A stretch of DNA of 64,000 nucleotides from Aeromonas lacus (GTDB lineage Bacteria; Pseudomonadota; Gammaproteobacteria; Enterobacterales; Aeromonadaceae): the NCBI RefSeq assembly GCF_000764665.1, contig NZ_JRGM01000135.1, forward strand, positions 62,001 to 126,000, in the 5' to 3' direction. The number at the start of each line of letters is the position of its first letter. Position 1 is the stretch's first letter. Positions 1 through 8,691 of the stretch are shown piece by piece. The notes beneath the pieces were generated by a model. That model did no database searches. It had not been told where the DNA came from and saw only the letters and a list, made by a program, of their open reading frames with translations. A program made the position numbers and the translations under genes.

Positions 1-136
1 CTGCCCCGTTCAGACTGCCGCCTGCGAGGCGGGCCAGCAGGGCATCCTGCTCGGTGCGGGTCAGCGCCAGCTCACCGGTCAGCATGCCGGCAGCAGTGCG
101 GTCAAAGGCAACATTAAACGTGGCAAAGCGAATCAT
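1..136 (-). CDS. endonuclease/exonuclease/phosphatase family protein (N-terminal fragment)
   Basis: Only the first 45 codons are present, because the gene runs off the left end of the window. The start MIRFATFNVAFDRT resembles the first beta strand of the EEP fold (hydrophobic strand, then a metal-binding Asn in the FNV motif), as found in DNase I-like nucleases and phosphatases. The catalytic core lies outside the window, so the substrate cannot be judged. The gene is co-oriented with hutD, whose stop codon is about 80 bp upstream of this start. Confidence 0.6.
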   Translation of the reverse strand, partial: MIRFATFNVAFDRTAAGMLTGELALTRTEQDALLARLAGGSLNGA

Positions 137-216
137 GTGGGCACCTGCATTGGTTAACAGGTTGCCATTATAGGGGCGTGGCTTCCCTTTCTGGCATATC
201 CCCTCGGAAAAAGCAG

Positions 217-1017
217 CTATACCACCATCGGCAGGCCGCTTTCTGGATGGTGGAGCACCTGAGCCGGATAGCCGTAGAGGCGGGAGATAAGCTCGGGGGT
301 GAGCACTTCGCCCGGCGTGCCATCGGCCATCAGTTTGCCCCGCTCCAGCATCACCAGTCGGTCGGCATAGCGCGCCGCCAGATTGAGATCGTGCAACACC
401 ACCAGCACGGCGGTGTTGCGGCTGGCCAGCGCCCGCGCCATTGCCAGCAGCTGGTGCTGATATTTGAGATCCAGCGCCGAAGTGGGCTCGTCGAGCAGCA
501 GCAGCCTTGGCTGTTCCGATTGCTCCGGTGAATCAGGGGCTTGCCAGATCTGGGCCAGTACCCGGGCAAACTGCACCCGCTGCCGCTCACCGCCGGAGAG
601 GCCCGGATAGAGCCGCTTGGCCAGATGTTCGACCCCGGCATGGGTCATGGCGGCAGCCACTATCTCCTCCTTGCGGCGGGTGGGTTCGCTGTGGGGCAGG
701 CGCCCCATGGCGACCACCTCTTCACAGAGAAAGGGGAAGTTGAGCGACGAGCTCTGCGGCAGCACACCGAGCCGGTGGGCCAGCTGGCTGCTATCCCACA
801 GCTGACGCTCCCGGCCAAACAGGGTGATGGTGCCTTCATGGGGCAGCTCACCGGTCAGGCATTTGAGCAGGGTGCTCTTGCCCGCCCCGTTGGGGCCGAG
901 CAGGGCGGTCAGGGTGCCGCAGTTCAGAGTGAGATCGAGCTCATCCAGGATCTGGCGCTGGCCACGGCGCAGGCTCAGCCTGGAGCAGGTCAGCAGGGGG
1001 GAGGCAAATCGTTCCAT
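217..1017 (-). CDS. hutD: heme ABC transporter ATP-binding protein HutD/HmuV
   Basis: This is the ATPase that energises heme import across the inner membrane by the HutC permease. The 266 residues show a Walker A motif (GPNGAGKST, about residue 38), the ABC signature LSGGERQ, Walker B LLLLDEPTSALD and an H-loop His in VLHDL. This is a full-length single ABC domain of the HmuV/FecE type. The open frame extends upstream into hutC, but the ATG at 1017 gives the family-typical N-terminus and leaves an 11-bp gap after the hutC stop. It is last in the hutB-hutC-hutD operon on the minus strand. An insertion of about 12 residues rich in Gln, Ser and Pro precedes Walker B. Confidence 0.92.
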   Translation of the reverse strand: MERFASPLLTCSRLSLRRGQRQILDELDLTLNCGTLTALLGPNGAGKSTLLKCLTGELPHEGTITLFGRERQLWDSSQLAHRLGVLPQSSSLNFPFLCEEVVAMGRLPHSEPTRRKEEIVAAAMTHAGVEHLAKRLYPGLSGGERQRVQFARVLAQIWQAPDSPEQSEQPRLLLLDEPTSALDLKYQHQLLAMARALASRNTAVLVVLHDLNLAARYADRLVMLERGKLMADGTPGEVLTPELISRLYGYPAQVLHHPESGLPMVV

Positions 1018-1028
1018 AGCAATCCGTG

Positions 1029-2060
1029 TTAGAGCGCGCGGCGGCTCTTGATCAGCAGCCAGATGAAAAAGGGTGCACCGAGCAGGGCGGTAATGATGCC
1101 GACCGGCAGCTCGGCCGGGGCCAACAGGGTGCGCGCCAGCATGTCGGCCCCCAGCAGCAGGGCGGCTCCCATCAGGGCTGAGAGGGGAAGCAGTCTGACA
1201 TGGTTGGGGCCGGCCAGCAGCCGTACCAGATGGGGTACCACCAGTCCAACAAAGCCGATCATTCCCGATACCGCCACCGCCACGCCGACACCGGCGGCGG
1301 TGAGTAGAATCAGGCGACGCTTGAGCGACTGCACATCGATCCCCAGATGGCGGGCTTCCCCTTCGCCGAGCAGCAGGGCGTTGAGGGGATTGGCATCGCG
1401 CATAAAGAGCCACAGCAGGGCCGCCAGCGTAAGCAGCGCCAGCACCATGTCGGCCGGTTTGCCGGCGGCCAGGGTGCCCATCTGCCAGAGGCTGAGATCC
1501 CGCAGCATCTGATCGTCGGCGAGATAGCTGAGCAGGCCGATCACCGCGCCCGAGAGCGCCGTGATGGCGACCCCGGCCAGCAGCATGACGGTCACCGAGG
1601 TGCCACCTTCCCGGGTTCCGAGCAGATAGACCAGAGTGGTGGTCAGCGCACCGCCGAGAAAGGCGAGCAGCGGCAATAGCCCGACGCCGAGCAGCTGTTG
1701 GAGGGACTGACCGAGAGGGGCCAGCAGCACGATGGCAAGGGCCGCACCGAGCGCCGCACCGCCGGAGACCCCTATGATGCCGGGGTCTGCAAGGGGATTG
1801 CGAAACAGCCCCTGCATCACGGCGCCACAGAGCCCGAGGATCCCGCCGACTGCGATGCAGAGCAGGGTGCGAGGGAGTCTAATCTCCTGCACGATCAAGA
1901 GCTTGTGGGCCTCAATCCCGCTCCCCTGTCCGGCATAGAGTGCGCGCAGGCTCTCGCTCAGGGTGAGCGCCATCGGCCCGGTTGCCAGCGAACCGAGCAG
2001 CAGCAGGGCGAGGGCGGCCGTGGTGAGGGCCAGCAGCCAGGGGAGGGGCAAGCGCATCAT
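1029..2060 (-). CDS. hutC: heme ABC transporter permease HutC/HmuU (FecCD family)
   Basis: This is the inner-membrane permease for heme imported from the periplasm. The protein of about 343 residues is strongly hydrophobic, with the many transmembrane helices and the conserved GLCGAVMQGLFRNPLADP and GLVVPHLVRLLAGPNHVRLLP segments of FecCD/BtuC-type permeases. The ATG at 2060 overlaps the hutB stop in an ATGA arrangement, which indicates translational coupling. A second ATG at 2057 would remove one residue. A longer frame starting within hutB exists but is less likely. Confidence 0.92.
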   Translation of the reverse strand: MMRLPLPWLLALTTAALALLLLGSLATGPMALTLSESLRALYAGQGSGIEAHKLLIVQEIRLPRTLLCIAVGGILGLCGAVMQGLFRNPLADPGIIGVSGGAALGAALAIVLLAPLGQSLQQLLGVGLLPLLAFLGGALTTTLVYLLGTREGGTSVTVMLLAGVAITALSGAVIGLLSYLADDQMLRDLSLWQMGTLAAGKPADMVLALLTLAALLWLFMRDANPLNALLLGEGEARHLGIDVQSLKRRLILLTAAGVGVAVAVSGMIGFVGLVVPHLVRLLAGPNHVRLLPLSALMGAALLLGADMLARTLLAPAELPVGIITALLGAPFFIWLLIKSRRAL

Positions 2061-2908
2061 GACCCCTGTTTGAGCCACTGGGCGATCTGGTTCGCCTGCT
2101 GCAGGGAGTTGAGGCTCAGGCCCCCTTGCAGGGCATGGCCGTCGATGGCGTGAATGGCGTTGCGCTTGCCGGCCGGGGTGGCGGCCAGTGCGGGTACTTC
2201 GGCCAGCACCTTGGCCGGATCGGCGTAGCGTTGCCAGTCACGGCCGCTGACCAGCACCAGATCGGGCTGCATCTCGATAAGGGATTCGGCGGAGACGGGT
2301 TTGTAGTTGCGCAGCGTGGCTGCGGTATTGGTGCCGCCAGCCAGCGTAAGCAGGGCGCCGGCGGTGGTGTCGCCCCCGGCAATGCTCACCGGTTGCCCCT
2401 TGTGCAGCAGCAGGAAGGCAACTTTGAGCGGCTTGTTAAGTTTGGCTTGTGCCGCCAGCTGTTCGGTCTGGCTCTGGATCTGCTGTTTGAGCTGCTCGCC
2501 CGCGGCCTTGTCATCCAGCAGGCTAGCCAGGGTATCGATACGCTCATTGAGGTTGGCCAGGGTCGGTGCCGTTTCCAGTACTTCTACGTTGACCCCGGCA
2601 CGGCGCAGCTGATCGAGGGTTGGCGCCGGTCCCATCTCGTCGCTGCCGACCACCAGAGTGGGTGCCAGACTGAGGATCCCTTCGGCTGCCAGTGCGCGCT
2701 GATAACCCACCTTGGGCAACCCTTTTGGCAAGGGGCTGCTGACATCGGTCGCAACGAGGCGATCGTCGCCACCGAGCGCCAGAATGAGTTCAGTGGTGGC
2801 CGGGCCAATACTGACGATGCGGGTATTGGGCGCTTCGGCAGCATGAGTGAACAGGGGGAGCAGAGAGCTGCTCAGCAGGGTGAGTGCGAGGGCAAGAGGA
2901 CGGCCCAT
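2057..2908 (-). CDS. hutB: periplasmic heme-binding protein HutB/HmuT
   Basis: This is the periplasmic binding protein that hands heme to HutCD. The ATG at 2908 is preceded by a clear GGAGG ribosome site and starts a typical Sec signal peptide (hydrophobic core LALALTLLSSSLLPLF, likely cleavage after HAA). The mature protein begins with RIVSIGPATTELILALG, the usual opening of class III cluster-A-8 binding proteins, and carries VGYQRALAAEGILSLAPTLV. The length of 283 residues fits HmuT/HutB. It is the first gene of the minus-strand heme transporter operon and is divergent from hutXZ across a Fur-box-like site. Confidence 0.92.
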   Translation of the reverse strand: MGRPLALALTLLSSSLLPLFTHAAEAPNTRIVSIGPATTELILALGGDDRLVATDVSSPLPKGLPKVGYQRALAAEGILSLAPTLVVGSDEMGPAPTLDQLRRAGVNVEVLETAPTLANLNERIDTLASLLDDKAAGEQLKQQIQSQTEQLAAQAKLNKPLKVAFLLLHKGQPVSIAGGDTTAGALLTLAGGTNTAATLRNYKPVSAESLIEMQPDLVLVSGRDWQRYADPAKVLAEVPALAATPAGKRNAIHAIDGHALQGGLSLNSLQQANQIAQWLKQGS

Positions 2909-2982
2909 GCTAACCTCCGACAATAGGGTGAAACGGATGTGCCGCCGAGAATATCAAGGGTTTGAATAAAATGCACTGAGAA

Positions 2983-2997
2983 TGATAGCAATTATCA
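2983..2997. promoter_or_regulatory. putative Fur box between hutB and hutX
   Basis: TGATAGCAATTATCA matches the 7-1-7 Fur palindrome TGATAATnATTATCA at all but two positions. It lies 75 bp upstream of hutB and 78 bp upstream of hutX, so a single site could repress both heme operons when iron is abundant. The function is inferred from the consensus. Confidence 0.75.
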
Positions 2998-3075
2998 ATT
3001 GCATTGATTCTGGTGCTTTATTAGAGTAGCCGCCATGATAAACAGCGAGGCTGGTGCCTCGCCGAGGGAGAAACG

Positions 3076-3588
3076 ATGAGCATTGCACAACGCATTCAGG
3101 AGATGCTGGAGCAGGATCCCAGCGCTCACCCTTCAACCATTGCGACCCAGCTGGCCGTCAGCGAGTGGGAGGTGGTTCGCCAGCTGCCCGCGGAGCTGGT
3201 GACCCTGTTGCCCGCCGATCGCGCACAAGCTCTGCTGGACGATCTGGCCGACTGGGGTCCGGTAACTACCATCGTCGAGTCGGAAGGTTCCATCTTCGAA
3301 GTGAAGGCGCCGTTCCCGAAGGGGAAAGATGCGCGTGGCTACTACAACCTGATGGGGCGCGACGGTGAGCTGCACGGTCATCTCAAGCTCGACAACGTAG
3401 CGGGGATTGCGCTGGTCAGCAAGCTGTTCATGGGCAAGGAGGGGCACTCCTTCCAGTTCTTCGGCCATTCCGGTCGCTGCATTTTCAAGGTTTATCTCGG
3501 CCGCGATGAGAAGCGCCAGTTGCTGGCCGATCAGGTCACCCGTTTCATGGCCCTGCGCCACCCGTCTCAAGAGGAAGTAAAAGCATGA
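3076..3588 (+). CDS. hutX: heme utilization cytosolic carrier protein HutX
   Basis: HutX binds heme in the cytoplasm and passes it to HutZ. The 170-residue protein has an N-terminal winged-helix-like segment (ATQLAVSEWEVVRQLP) and the beta-rich HutX/HugX domain with GRDGELHGHLKLDNVAGIAL and FQFFGHSGRCIFKVYLGRDE. A GAGGGAGAAACG ribosome site precedes the ATG. The stop overlaps the hutZ start (ATGA), which indicates co-translation of carrier and heme-processing enzyme, the arrangement seen in Vibrio hutWXZ loci. No hutW is present next to it here. Confidence 0.93.
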   Translation: MSIAQRIQEMLEQDPSAHPSTIATQLAVSEWEVVRQLPAELVTLLPADRAQALLDDLADWGPVTTIVESEGSIFEVKAPFPKGKDARGYYNLMGRDGELHGHLKLDNVAGIALVSKLFMGKEGHSFQFFGHSGRCIFKVYLGRDEKRQLLADQVTRFMALRHPSQEEVKA

Positions 3589-4142
3589 GTGAACGTCAGG
3601 AGCGTCTGCAGAACCGTCTGCAACCGGAGATCCGCGAGTTTCGCGACAGCTGCCGTACCCTGCAGCTCGCCACCGTCGACAGCGAAGGCAATCCCAACGC
3701 CAGCTATGCGCCGTTTGTGCTGCAGGAGGATGGCTACTATGTGCTGATCTCCGAGATCGCCCGCCACGCCCGCAACCTGCAGCAGGTGCCCCGGGTATCC
3801 CTGATGCTGATCGAGGATGAGAGTGGGGCCCGCGAGCTGTTTGCCCGCAAGCGTCTGACGTTTGATGCCGTTGCCGAAGTGGTCGCCCGTGACGACGCTC
3901 GCTGGAGCAAGGCCGTGGCTGCACTGGAAGGGCGTTTTGGCGAGATCATCAAGGGGCTCTCCAACCTCAAGGACTTCAAACTGTTCCGCCTCAAGCCGGA
4001 GCAGGGGCTGTTCGTCAAGGGCTTCGGCCAGGCGTTCGCGGTCTCCGGTGACGAGCTGGTGGATTTCGTCCATCTGGTGGAAGGGCACAAGCGCATCGAC
4101 AACGGTGCCGAGCTCACCAGCCCGGCCGATGCGCCGGTCTGA
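3585..4142 (+). CDS. hutZ: heme utilization protein HutZ (heme-degrading oxygenase family)
   Basis: This protein belongs to the pyridoxamine-phosphate-oxidase-like split-barrel family whose Vibrio member HutZ binds and degrades heme to release iron. The 185 residues open with the characteristic EIREFRDSCRTLQLATVDSEG strand pair and include RVSLMLIEDESGARELFARKRLTF. The C-terminus (FVHLVEGHKRID) carries histidines in the area where family members ligate heme. The start overlaps hutX by 4 bp. A strong intrinsic terminator follows the stop. Confidence 0.93.
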   Translation: MSERQERLQNRLQPEIREFRDSCRTLQLATVDSEGNPNASYAPFVLQEDGYYVLISEIARHARNLQQVPRVSLMLIEDESGARELFARKRLTFDAVAEVVARDDARWSKAVAALEGRFGEIIKGLSNLKDFKLFRLKPEQGLFVKGFGQAFAVSGDELVDFVHLVEGHKRIDNGAELTSPADAPV

Positions 4143-4163
4143 CGACACGACATCAGTCACAAC

Positions 4164-4196
4164 AAAACGGGCAGCCAATTGGCCGCCCGTTTTTTA
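4164..4196 (+). terminator. intrinsic terminator after hutXZ
   Basis: The inverted repeat AACGGGC-GCCAATTGGC-GCCCGTT is followed by a run of T. It sits 20-50 bp after the hutZ stop and before the convergent lipoprotein gene, so it may work in both directions. Confidence 0.85.
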
Positions 4197-4219
4197 TTGC
4201 GTTATCTCATCCGGATTGC

Positions 4220-4603
4220 TTAATCCTGCCAGGAGGCCTTGTTGGGGAAGGTGCTGCGATCGGCAGCGGTTGCAGTCTCGTTACACTCACCCCGCACCTT
4301 CCAGGAGGTCTGGCTCAGTACTATGTACCCTTCCCTGCAGTACTTTTTGCTGGCAAGGGTCTGGGTCAGCAGGTTCTCCTGCAATGCTTCCCGCTGCTCC
4401 AGCAACCGTTGACTCTGGGCCGCAGAGAGGCCGCGCGGCAAGGTGTCGTTGGGCGCGGCTTCAAAGGTGAACCGCTTGCTTCCCTCCTCGTTGATGTGGG
4501 TCAGAAACAGAGGTTCCGGCCCGTCATACTTCTGGCCGGGCAAGCTGGAGCAGGCCGACAGCAGGGGAACAATCAACAACAGGGTGGCAGACAACTGGCG
4601 CAC
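4220..4603 (-). CDS. small predicted lipoprotein, function unknown
   Basis: The 127-residue protein has a short signal peptide ending in the lipobox LLSAC, so Cys18 is the predicted lipidation site. The mature part contains three further cysteines, one in SKKYCREGY and one in VRGECNE, which could form a disulfide in the periplasm. I recognise no enzymatic motif. It is co-oriented with the isochorismatase-like and ChaN genes upstream and could share their transcript (38-bp gap). The closely packed neighbours and codon use like the rest of the region support it as a real gene. Confidence 0.75.
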   Translation of the reverse strand: MRQLSATLLLIVPLLSACSSLPGQKYDGPEPLFLTHINEEGSKRFTFEAAPNDTLPRGLSAAQSQRLLEQREALQENLLTQTLASKKYCREGYIVLSQTSWKVRGECNETATAADRSTFPNKASWQD

Positions 4604-4640
4604 GACAGACTCCGGTGAGAAACGAGGCGAGGCTCGCAGA

Positions 4641-5195
4641 TTAGCACGGCTGCAGGGCGGGTGTTACTGCCAGCAGTTCGTCGGTGGTGAGCAGGGTGAC
4701 ACTGCGCCCCTCCGGCAGGCTGAGGTGGCGCCACATCCAGTGATGGTGCTCGATGATCTGGAGCGCGTTCAGGTGTGGGCGGTCGGCGGTGGTGTGGCCA
4801 TCGCTCAGCACCAGCACCTCGAAGCCATGAGAAGCGGCACTGCGCACCGTGGTGTCGACGCAAAAATCGGTGGCACAGCCACAGATAATCAGTCGATCGA
4901 CCGGCTGCTCAGCCAGCAGGAAGGCGAGCTCGGTGTCGAGAAAGCTGTCACAGGCCGTCTTGCGTACCCGGCTCTCTCCCTTGGCCGGTTGCAGCGCACT
5001 GTGCAACTGCCAACCCGGGGTGCCCGGTTCCAGTTCGGTACCGGGGGGCGAGTCATGCTGGATATAAATGACCCGTCCCTGCTGCTGCCTGACATGGGCC
5101 GCCGCCCGGTTGATATTGGCCAGCATTTGTTCCTGGCGGTAACGGGGCTCGTTGAACAAGCCTTGCTGCACATCGATGATCAGTAACACATCCAT
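4641..5195 (-). CDS. isochorismatase-family cysteine hydrolase
   Basis: The 184-residue protein matches the isochorismatase-like (nicotinamidase-related) fold. The catalytic Asp is in LLIIDVQQGLF (Asp8), the Lys in VRKTACDSF and the nucleophilic Cys in ICGCATDFCVDTTVRSA, so the triad is intact. The substrate is not determined; members act on isochorismate, nicotinamide or other amides. The ATG at 5195 aligns with the family N-terminus. An upstream in-frame start would overlap the ChaN gene. It lies 26 bp downstream of chaN within the Fur-flanked heme region, which suggests but does not prove a link to iron metabolism. Confidence 0.85.
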   Translation of the reverse strand: MDVLLIIDVQQGLFNEPRYRQEQMLANINRAAAHVRQQQGRVIYIQHDSPPGTELEPGTPGWQLHSALQPAKGESRVRKTACDSFLDTELAFLLAEQPVDRLIICGCATDFCVDTTVRSAASHGFEVLVLSDGHTTADRPHLNALQIIEHHHWMWRHLSLPEGRSVTLLTTDELLAVTPALQPC

Positions 5196-5221
5196 TTTCT
5201 TACCCGCCGTTTCCTTGAAGA

Positions 5222-6187
5222 TTAGGGTTGCAGCCACTGGCTGCAGTCACGACTGCGGGATTGATGCAGCGCGCCCATATCTTGCTTCATCTCGTCACTG
5301 TTTTGCCAGCGCTTAGGCAGCGGCATGATGGTTACCTGCACATCGGCTGCGCGATCTGCAACAGAGGTCTCATCTGTACGGGGGACGACCAGTGCCACCT
5401 TGAGTGCCGGATTGCGGCTGGCGATGCGACTGGCAATCCCGAGCCCTCCCTCGACGTGGAAATTGCCGGCGATATGCATGATCTGCTGGCCCGGGTGCTT
5501 GGCGAGATAATCCACCATGCTCTCGGCGATGGTGTCGTCCCAGCTGGTCTGGGCGGCGAAGCGGCGGGCGTTGCTGTCGGCATCTCCATGGTGCATGGAG
5601 GCCATGAACTTCTGGCGATAGGGGTCATCACCCAGCGTCAGTTGGCGGGCCAGTTGGCTGCGGCGCGTTGCCGGCAGTTTGTCGATCCAGGCGGCACCTT
5701 CCTGACCGATGCAGCTCACCAGCGGTTTGGGGGCGTTGGCGGCGATCACCGGCATGTGGTGCGCCTTGGCGAACTCCACCAGCGGGCGATAGTCGCTCGG
5801 GTAGTTGGGCCAGGCATGCCCTTCACGGATGAGCGCAGCTTCACCTATCTTGCCTGCCAGATAGGCATCAAGGGTCGCTTGATCGGCCCGGCTGAACTGC
5901 TCCATGGAGAGGGTCAGCTCCCGTCCGTTTTGCTCTGCTTGCTGATACAGGGCGCTCAGCAGCCGTGACTGCAACAGGTGGATGGCTGGGTGGGTGTGCA
6001 GTTCACCCACCAGAATGATGTCGGCCTCCGCGAGACGGGCAGTGGCCTGATCCAGAGTCAGGGCTTCCTGCTGCGAACCACCCAACTGATAGTCATAGAG
6101 GGTCGCCAGTGGTGGGGATACTGGTGGCTGGCTGGTGGCGCAGCCAGCCAGCAGCAGGGGCAGAGCAAGCAGAGGGAGTCGTTTCAT
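5222..6187 (-). CDS. ChaN family lipoprotein (iron-regulated, probable heme binding)
   Basis: The 321-residue predicted lipoprotein has a signal peptide with lipobox LLLAGC. It contains the ChaN/haem-binding uptake domain: ILVGELHTHPAIHLLQ near the N-terminus, LSMEQFSRADQ, and IMHIAGNFHVEGGLGIAS near the C-terminus. Campylobacter ChaN binds heme in this fold; a role here in outer-membrane or periplasmic heme handling is inferred. The chosen ATG at 6187 begins the lipoprotein signal, and the longer upstream frame would remove it. The gene is divergent from hutA and shares its 184-bp intergenic region with two Fur-box-like sites. Confidence 0.85.
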   Translation of the reverse strand: MKRLPLLALPLLLAGCATSQPPVSPPLATLYDYQLGGSQQEALTLDQATARLAEADIILVGELHTHPAIHLLQSRLLSALYQQAEQNGRELTLSMEQFSRADQATLDAYLAGKIGEAALIREGHAWPNYPSDYRPLVEFAKAHHMPVIAANAPKPLVSCIGQEGAAWIDKLPATRRSQLARQLTLGDDPYRQKFMASMHHGDADSNARRFAAQTSWDDTIAESMVDYLAKHPGQQIMHIAGNFHVEGGLGIASRIASRNPALKVALVVPRTDETSVADRAADVQVTIMPLPKRWQNSDEMKQDMGALHQSRSRDCSQWLQP

Positions 6188-6283
6188 CAGCAATCTCGCG
6201 GCATAGAGAGGCCCGAACAGGGTTTGTGTCACAGGCATAAAACAGGAAATAGCTGGCAGTGTAAAACTAACAATTCTCTTTTT

Positions 6284-6302
6284 AAATGATAATGATTCTT
6301 TT
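6284..6302. promoter_or_regulatory. putative Fur box 1 between chaN-like gene and hutA
   Basis: AAATGATAATGATTCTTTT contains TGATAATGATT, matching the overlapping hexamer form of the Fur consensus GATAATGATAATCATTATC in its left half and centre. It is roughly midway between the divergent ChaN and hutA genes and is therefore placed to control either one. Confidence 0.65.
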
Positions 6303-6343
6303 TTATTGATCTTTGGGTTGGGGTGGGTAAGATGCGGCCTGTT

Positions 6344-6358
6344 TGATAATAGTTCTCA
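6344..6358. promoter_or_regulatory. putative Fur box 2 at the hutA leader
   Basis: TGATAATAGTTCTCA matches the TGATAATnATTATCA palindrome at all but two arm positions. It ends just before the AATAAGGA ribosome site of hutA, so bound Fur would cover the promoter-proximal region. Confidence 0.7.
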
Positions 6359-6371
6359 ATAAGGATTCGCT

Positions 6372-8477
6372 GTGACCCATCAAAACGCACTCTCTCTGGT
6401 CGCGCTCGCCGTAGCGGCCGGTCTCTCCTCCCAGGTCTTTGCTGCCACCCAAAAGGCAGATGAAGTCGTGGTCGTCAGCGGCTCACGGATGGAGCAGAAG
6501 CTGGAAGATGTCTCCGGCCCCATTTCGGTGATCACCGCCAAACAGATCGAAGAGCAGGTGGTGACCGATGCTGCTGATCTGTTCCGCTATGAACCCGGTG
6601 TCGCCGTGCTGGGCGGGCAGGGAGATGCCCAGACCTTCATCATCCGCGGTATGGGTGAGAACCGGGTCAAGGTGGTGCGTGACGGGGTACGCCAGAACGA
6701 TGCCTACAGCAAGGGCGGAGTGGGTCAGAGCTATTTCGATACCGACATGATCAAGCAGGTGGAAGTGGCCAAGGGGCCAGCATCCGCGGCTTATGGTTCT
6801 GATGCGCTGGGTGGCGTTATCGCCATCACCACCAAGGATGCCAGCGACTTTCTCAAGGGCAAGGATAGCTATCTGGATGTGACCAGCGGTTACGCCTCCA
6901 GCAGCCACCAGAAGATGGCTGGCTTTACCGGCGCCCTGCGTACCGGTGACGTGGAGAACCTGCTGCGTTACACCTGGCGCGATGGTGGCGTCACCCAGAA
7001 CTACGATTCAACCAAGAACGATTTCGATATCGGCACTCACGCCCTGCTGCTCAAGAGCAAGTGGAACCTTTCAGATGAGCAGTTCCTCAAGCTGACCGTC
7101 GACTATCTGACCGATGGCGAGGAGCCGGACGCGGTCAAGCTCAACAAGGTGGGTAGCAGGATGGCGCAGGTTTTCGAGCAGCCCATCACCGACAAGCAGA
7201 CCGATAACCTGTCGCTGGTGCTGGATCACGGCATCGCGTTGAATCAGGGTTGGGCCGACCGGATGGATACCAAGGTCTACTTCGGACGTACCAAGCAGAC
7301 ACTGGATCAGTACGCCTCATCCAAATATCCGGTTAACCCGCGCAACCCCTATGTGACCAAAAACTCGCTGGATCACAACGTGTTCGAGCAGAAGAACCTC
7401 GGCGCTCAGCTGCAGTTCCACAAGGCGGTGGCCAACCATCGTCTGGCCTGGGGAGCCGAGTATGAGCACACCGACAACGAACGCTCCCGCTACAAGGGAC
7501 CGACCAAACCGAATGATTTTGTCGGCTACAACGAGCTGAGCTTCCCGGCTACCACCAGCGAGCGTGGCGCCCTGTGGGCCTTCGACGAGATGAAGTTTGG
7601 CGAGCGCTGGGTGCTGACGCCGGGCGCCCGCTACGACTACTACCGGATGACCCCGGACAATGATCCCGCCTACACCGGGGATCAGTTGCACAAGTTCTCC
7701 GAAGGGGAGATCTCGCCCAAGCTCGGACTGGTGTTCAAGGCGCACGAGGCGGCCAACCTGTTCGCCCAGTACAGCCACGGCTTCAAGGCTCCCATGTATG
7801 ACAGCTCCTTCTCCACCCTGAACCATCAGGCGTATGGCTATCGCATCGAGCCGAACCCGAACCTCAACCCGGAGAGCAGCGACGGGATCGATCTCGGCGT
7901 GCGTGGCAGCCACAACGGTTTCAGCTACGAGGTGGCCAGCTTCTACAACAAGTTTGATGATTTCATCGAGATGGTCGAAGTGGGTAAAGAGGGGCGCACA
8001 GCCGTCTACCAGTATCAGAACCTGAGCAAGGCGACCACCAAGGGGGTCGAAGCGAAAGCGGATTACTGGCTGACCGATCTGGTCAACGTCTGGGGCAACC
8101 TCGCCTACATCGACGGCAAGGATGGCGATGGCAACTACATCAACAGCCTGAGCCCGCTCAATGGCTCGGTCGGCGTGCGGCTGGAGCAGGAGAAGTGGAA
8201 CTTCAACACTGCGCTGCGCTTTGCCGACGACATGGACAAGGTACGCAAGGATACCAAGGGCAACGAGTATGCGAAGGCGGCCGGTTGGGGCGTGGTGGAC
8301 ATGTATGCCCAGTTCAACCCGATGCAGGATCTGCAGCTCAACGTCGGTCTCTTCAACCTGTTTGACAAGGAGTACACCCGTTACGAACGCATTGCCGGCC
8401 GTGATGCAGGTTCTGATAACAGCCTGATGACCGAGCCGGGCCGTAACCTCAGCGCCCGCGTCAAATACACATTCTAA
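6372..8477 (+). CDS. hutA: TonB-dependent heme/hemoglobin receptor HutA/HuvA
   Basis: This is the outer-membrane receptor that brings heme into the periplasm for HutB. The 701-residue protein starts with GTG (AAGGA upstream) and has a signal peptide ending in VFA, followed by a TonB-box-like DEVVVVSGSR. The plug domain carries FIIRGMGENRVKVVRDGVRQ and VEVAKGPASAAYGSDALGGVI. The 22-strand barrel follows and ends with the terminal aromatic signature VKYTF. The barrel contains FRAP/NPNL-type elements (HGFKAPMYD, EPNPNLNPES) typical of heme receptors. No tonB-exbB-exbD genes are in the window, so energy coupling must come from elsewhere. Confidence 0.93.
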   Translation: MTHQNALSLVALAVAAGLSSQVFAATQKADEVVVVSGSRMEQKLEDVSGPISVITAKQIEEQVVTDAADLFRYEPGVAVLGGQGDAQTFIIRGMGENRVKVVRDGVRQNDAYSKGGVGQSYFDTDMIKQVEVAKGPASAAYGSDALGGVIAITTKDASDFLKGKDSYLDVTSGYASSSHQKMAGFTGALRTGDVENLLRYTWRDGGVTQNYDSTKNDFDIGTHALLLKSKWNLSDEQFLKLTVDYLTDGEEPDAVKLNKVGSRMAQVFEQPITDKQTDNLSLVLDHGIALNQGWADRMDTKVYFGRTKQTLDQYASSKYPVNPRNPYVTKNSLDHNVFEQKNLGAQLQFHKAVANHRLAWGAEYEHTDNERSRYKGPTKPNDFVGYNELSFPATTSERGALWAFDEMKFGERWVLTPGARYDYYRMTPDNDPAYTGDQLHKFSEGEISPKLGLVFKAHEAANLFAQYSHGFKAPMYDSSFSTLNHQAYGYRIEPNPNLNPESSDGIDLGVRGSHNGFSYEVASFYNKFDDFIEMVEVGKEGRTAVYQYQNLSKATTKGVEAKADYWLTDLVNVWGNLAYIDGKDGDGNYINSLSPLNGSVGVRLEQEKWNFNTALRFADDMDKVRKDTKGNEYAKAAGWGVVDMYAQFNPMQDLQLNVGLFNLFDKEYTRYERIAGRDAGSDNSLMTEPGRNLSARVKYTF

Positions 8478-8521
8478 GAAGCGACAACACACGCAATGAA
8501 CCCGGACTTGAGTCCGCTACG

Positions 8522-8552
8522 AATCCCCGCCCTGACAGGCGGGGATTTTTTT
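8522..8552 (+). terminator. intrinsic terminator after hutA
   Basis: AATCCCCGCC-ctgaca-GGCGGGGATT is followed by seven T. It is a GC-rich stem 45 bp after the hutA stop. Confidence 0.9.
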
Positions 8553-8691
8553 ATGAGGCATCCGGAGATTGTGATGCCAGTTCGTCATAGAGGCCATAAA
8601 AGCAGCATTTTCTTTGCGTAAACAAGATATTGTGCTATTTGTTCCATGCTTAATAACATCTAGAACAGTTTGGCAACGGGGAAATGCGCTT

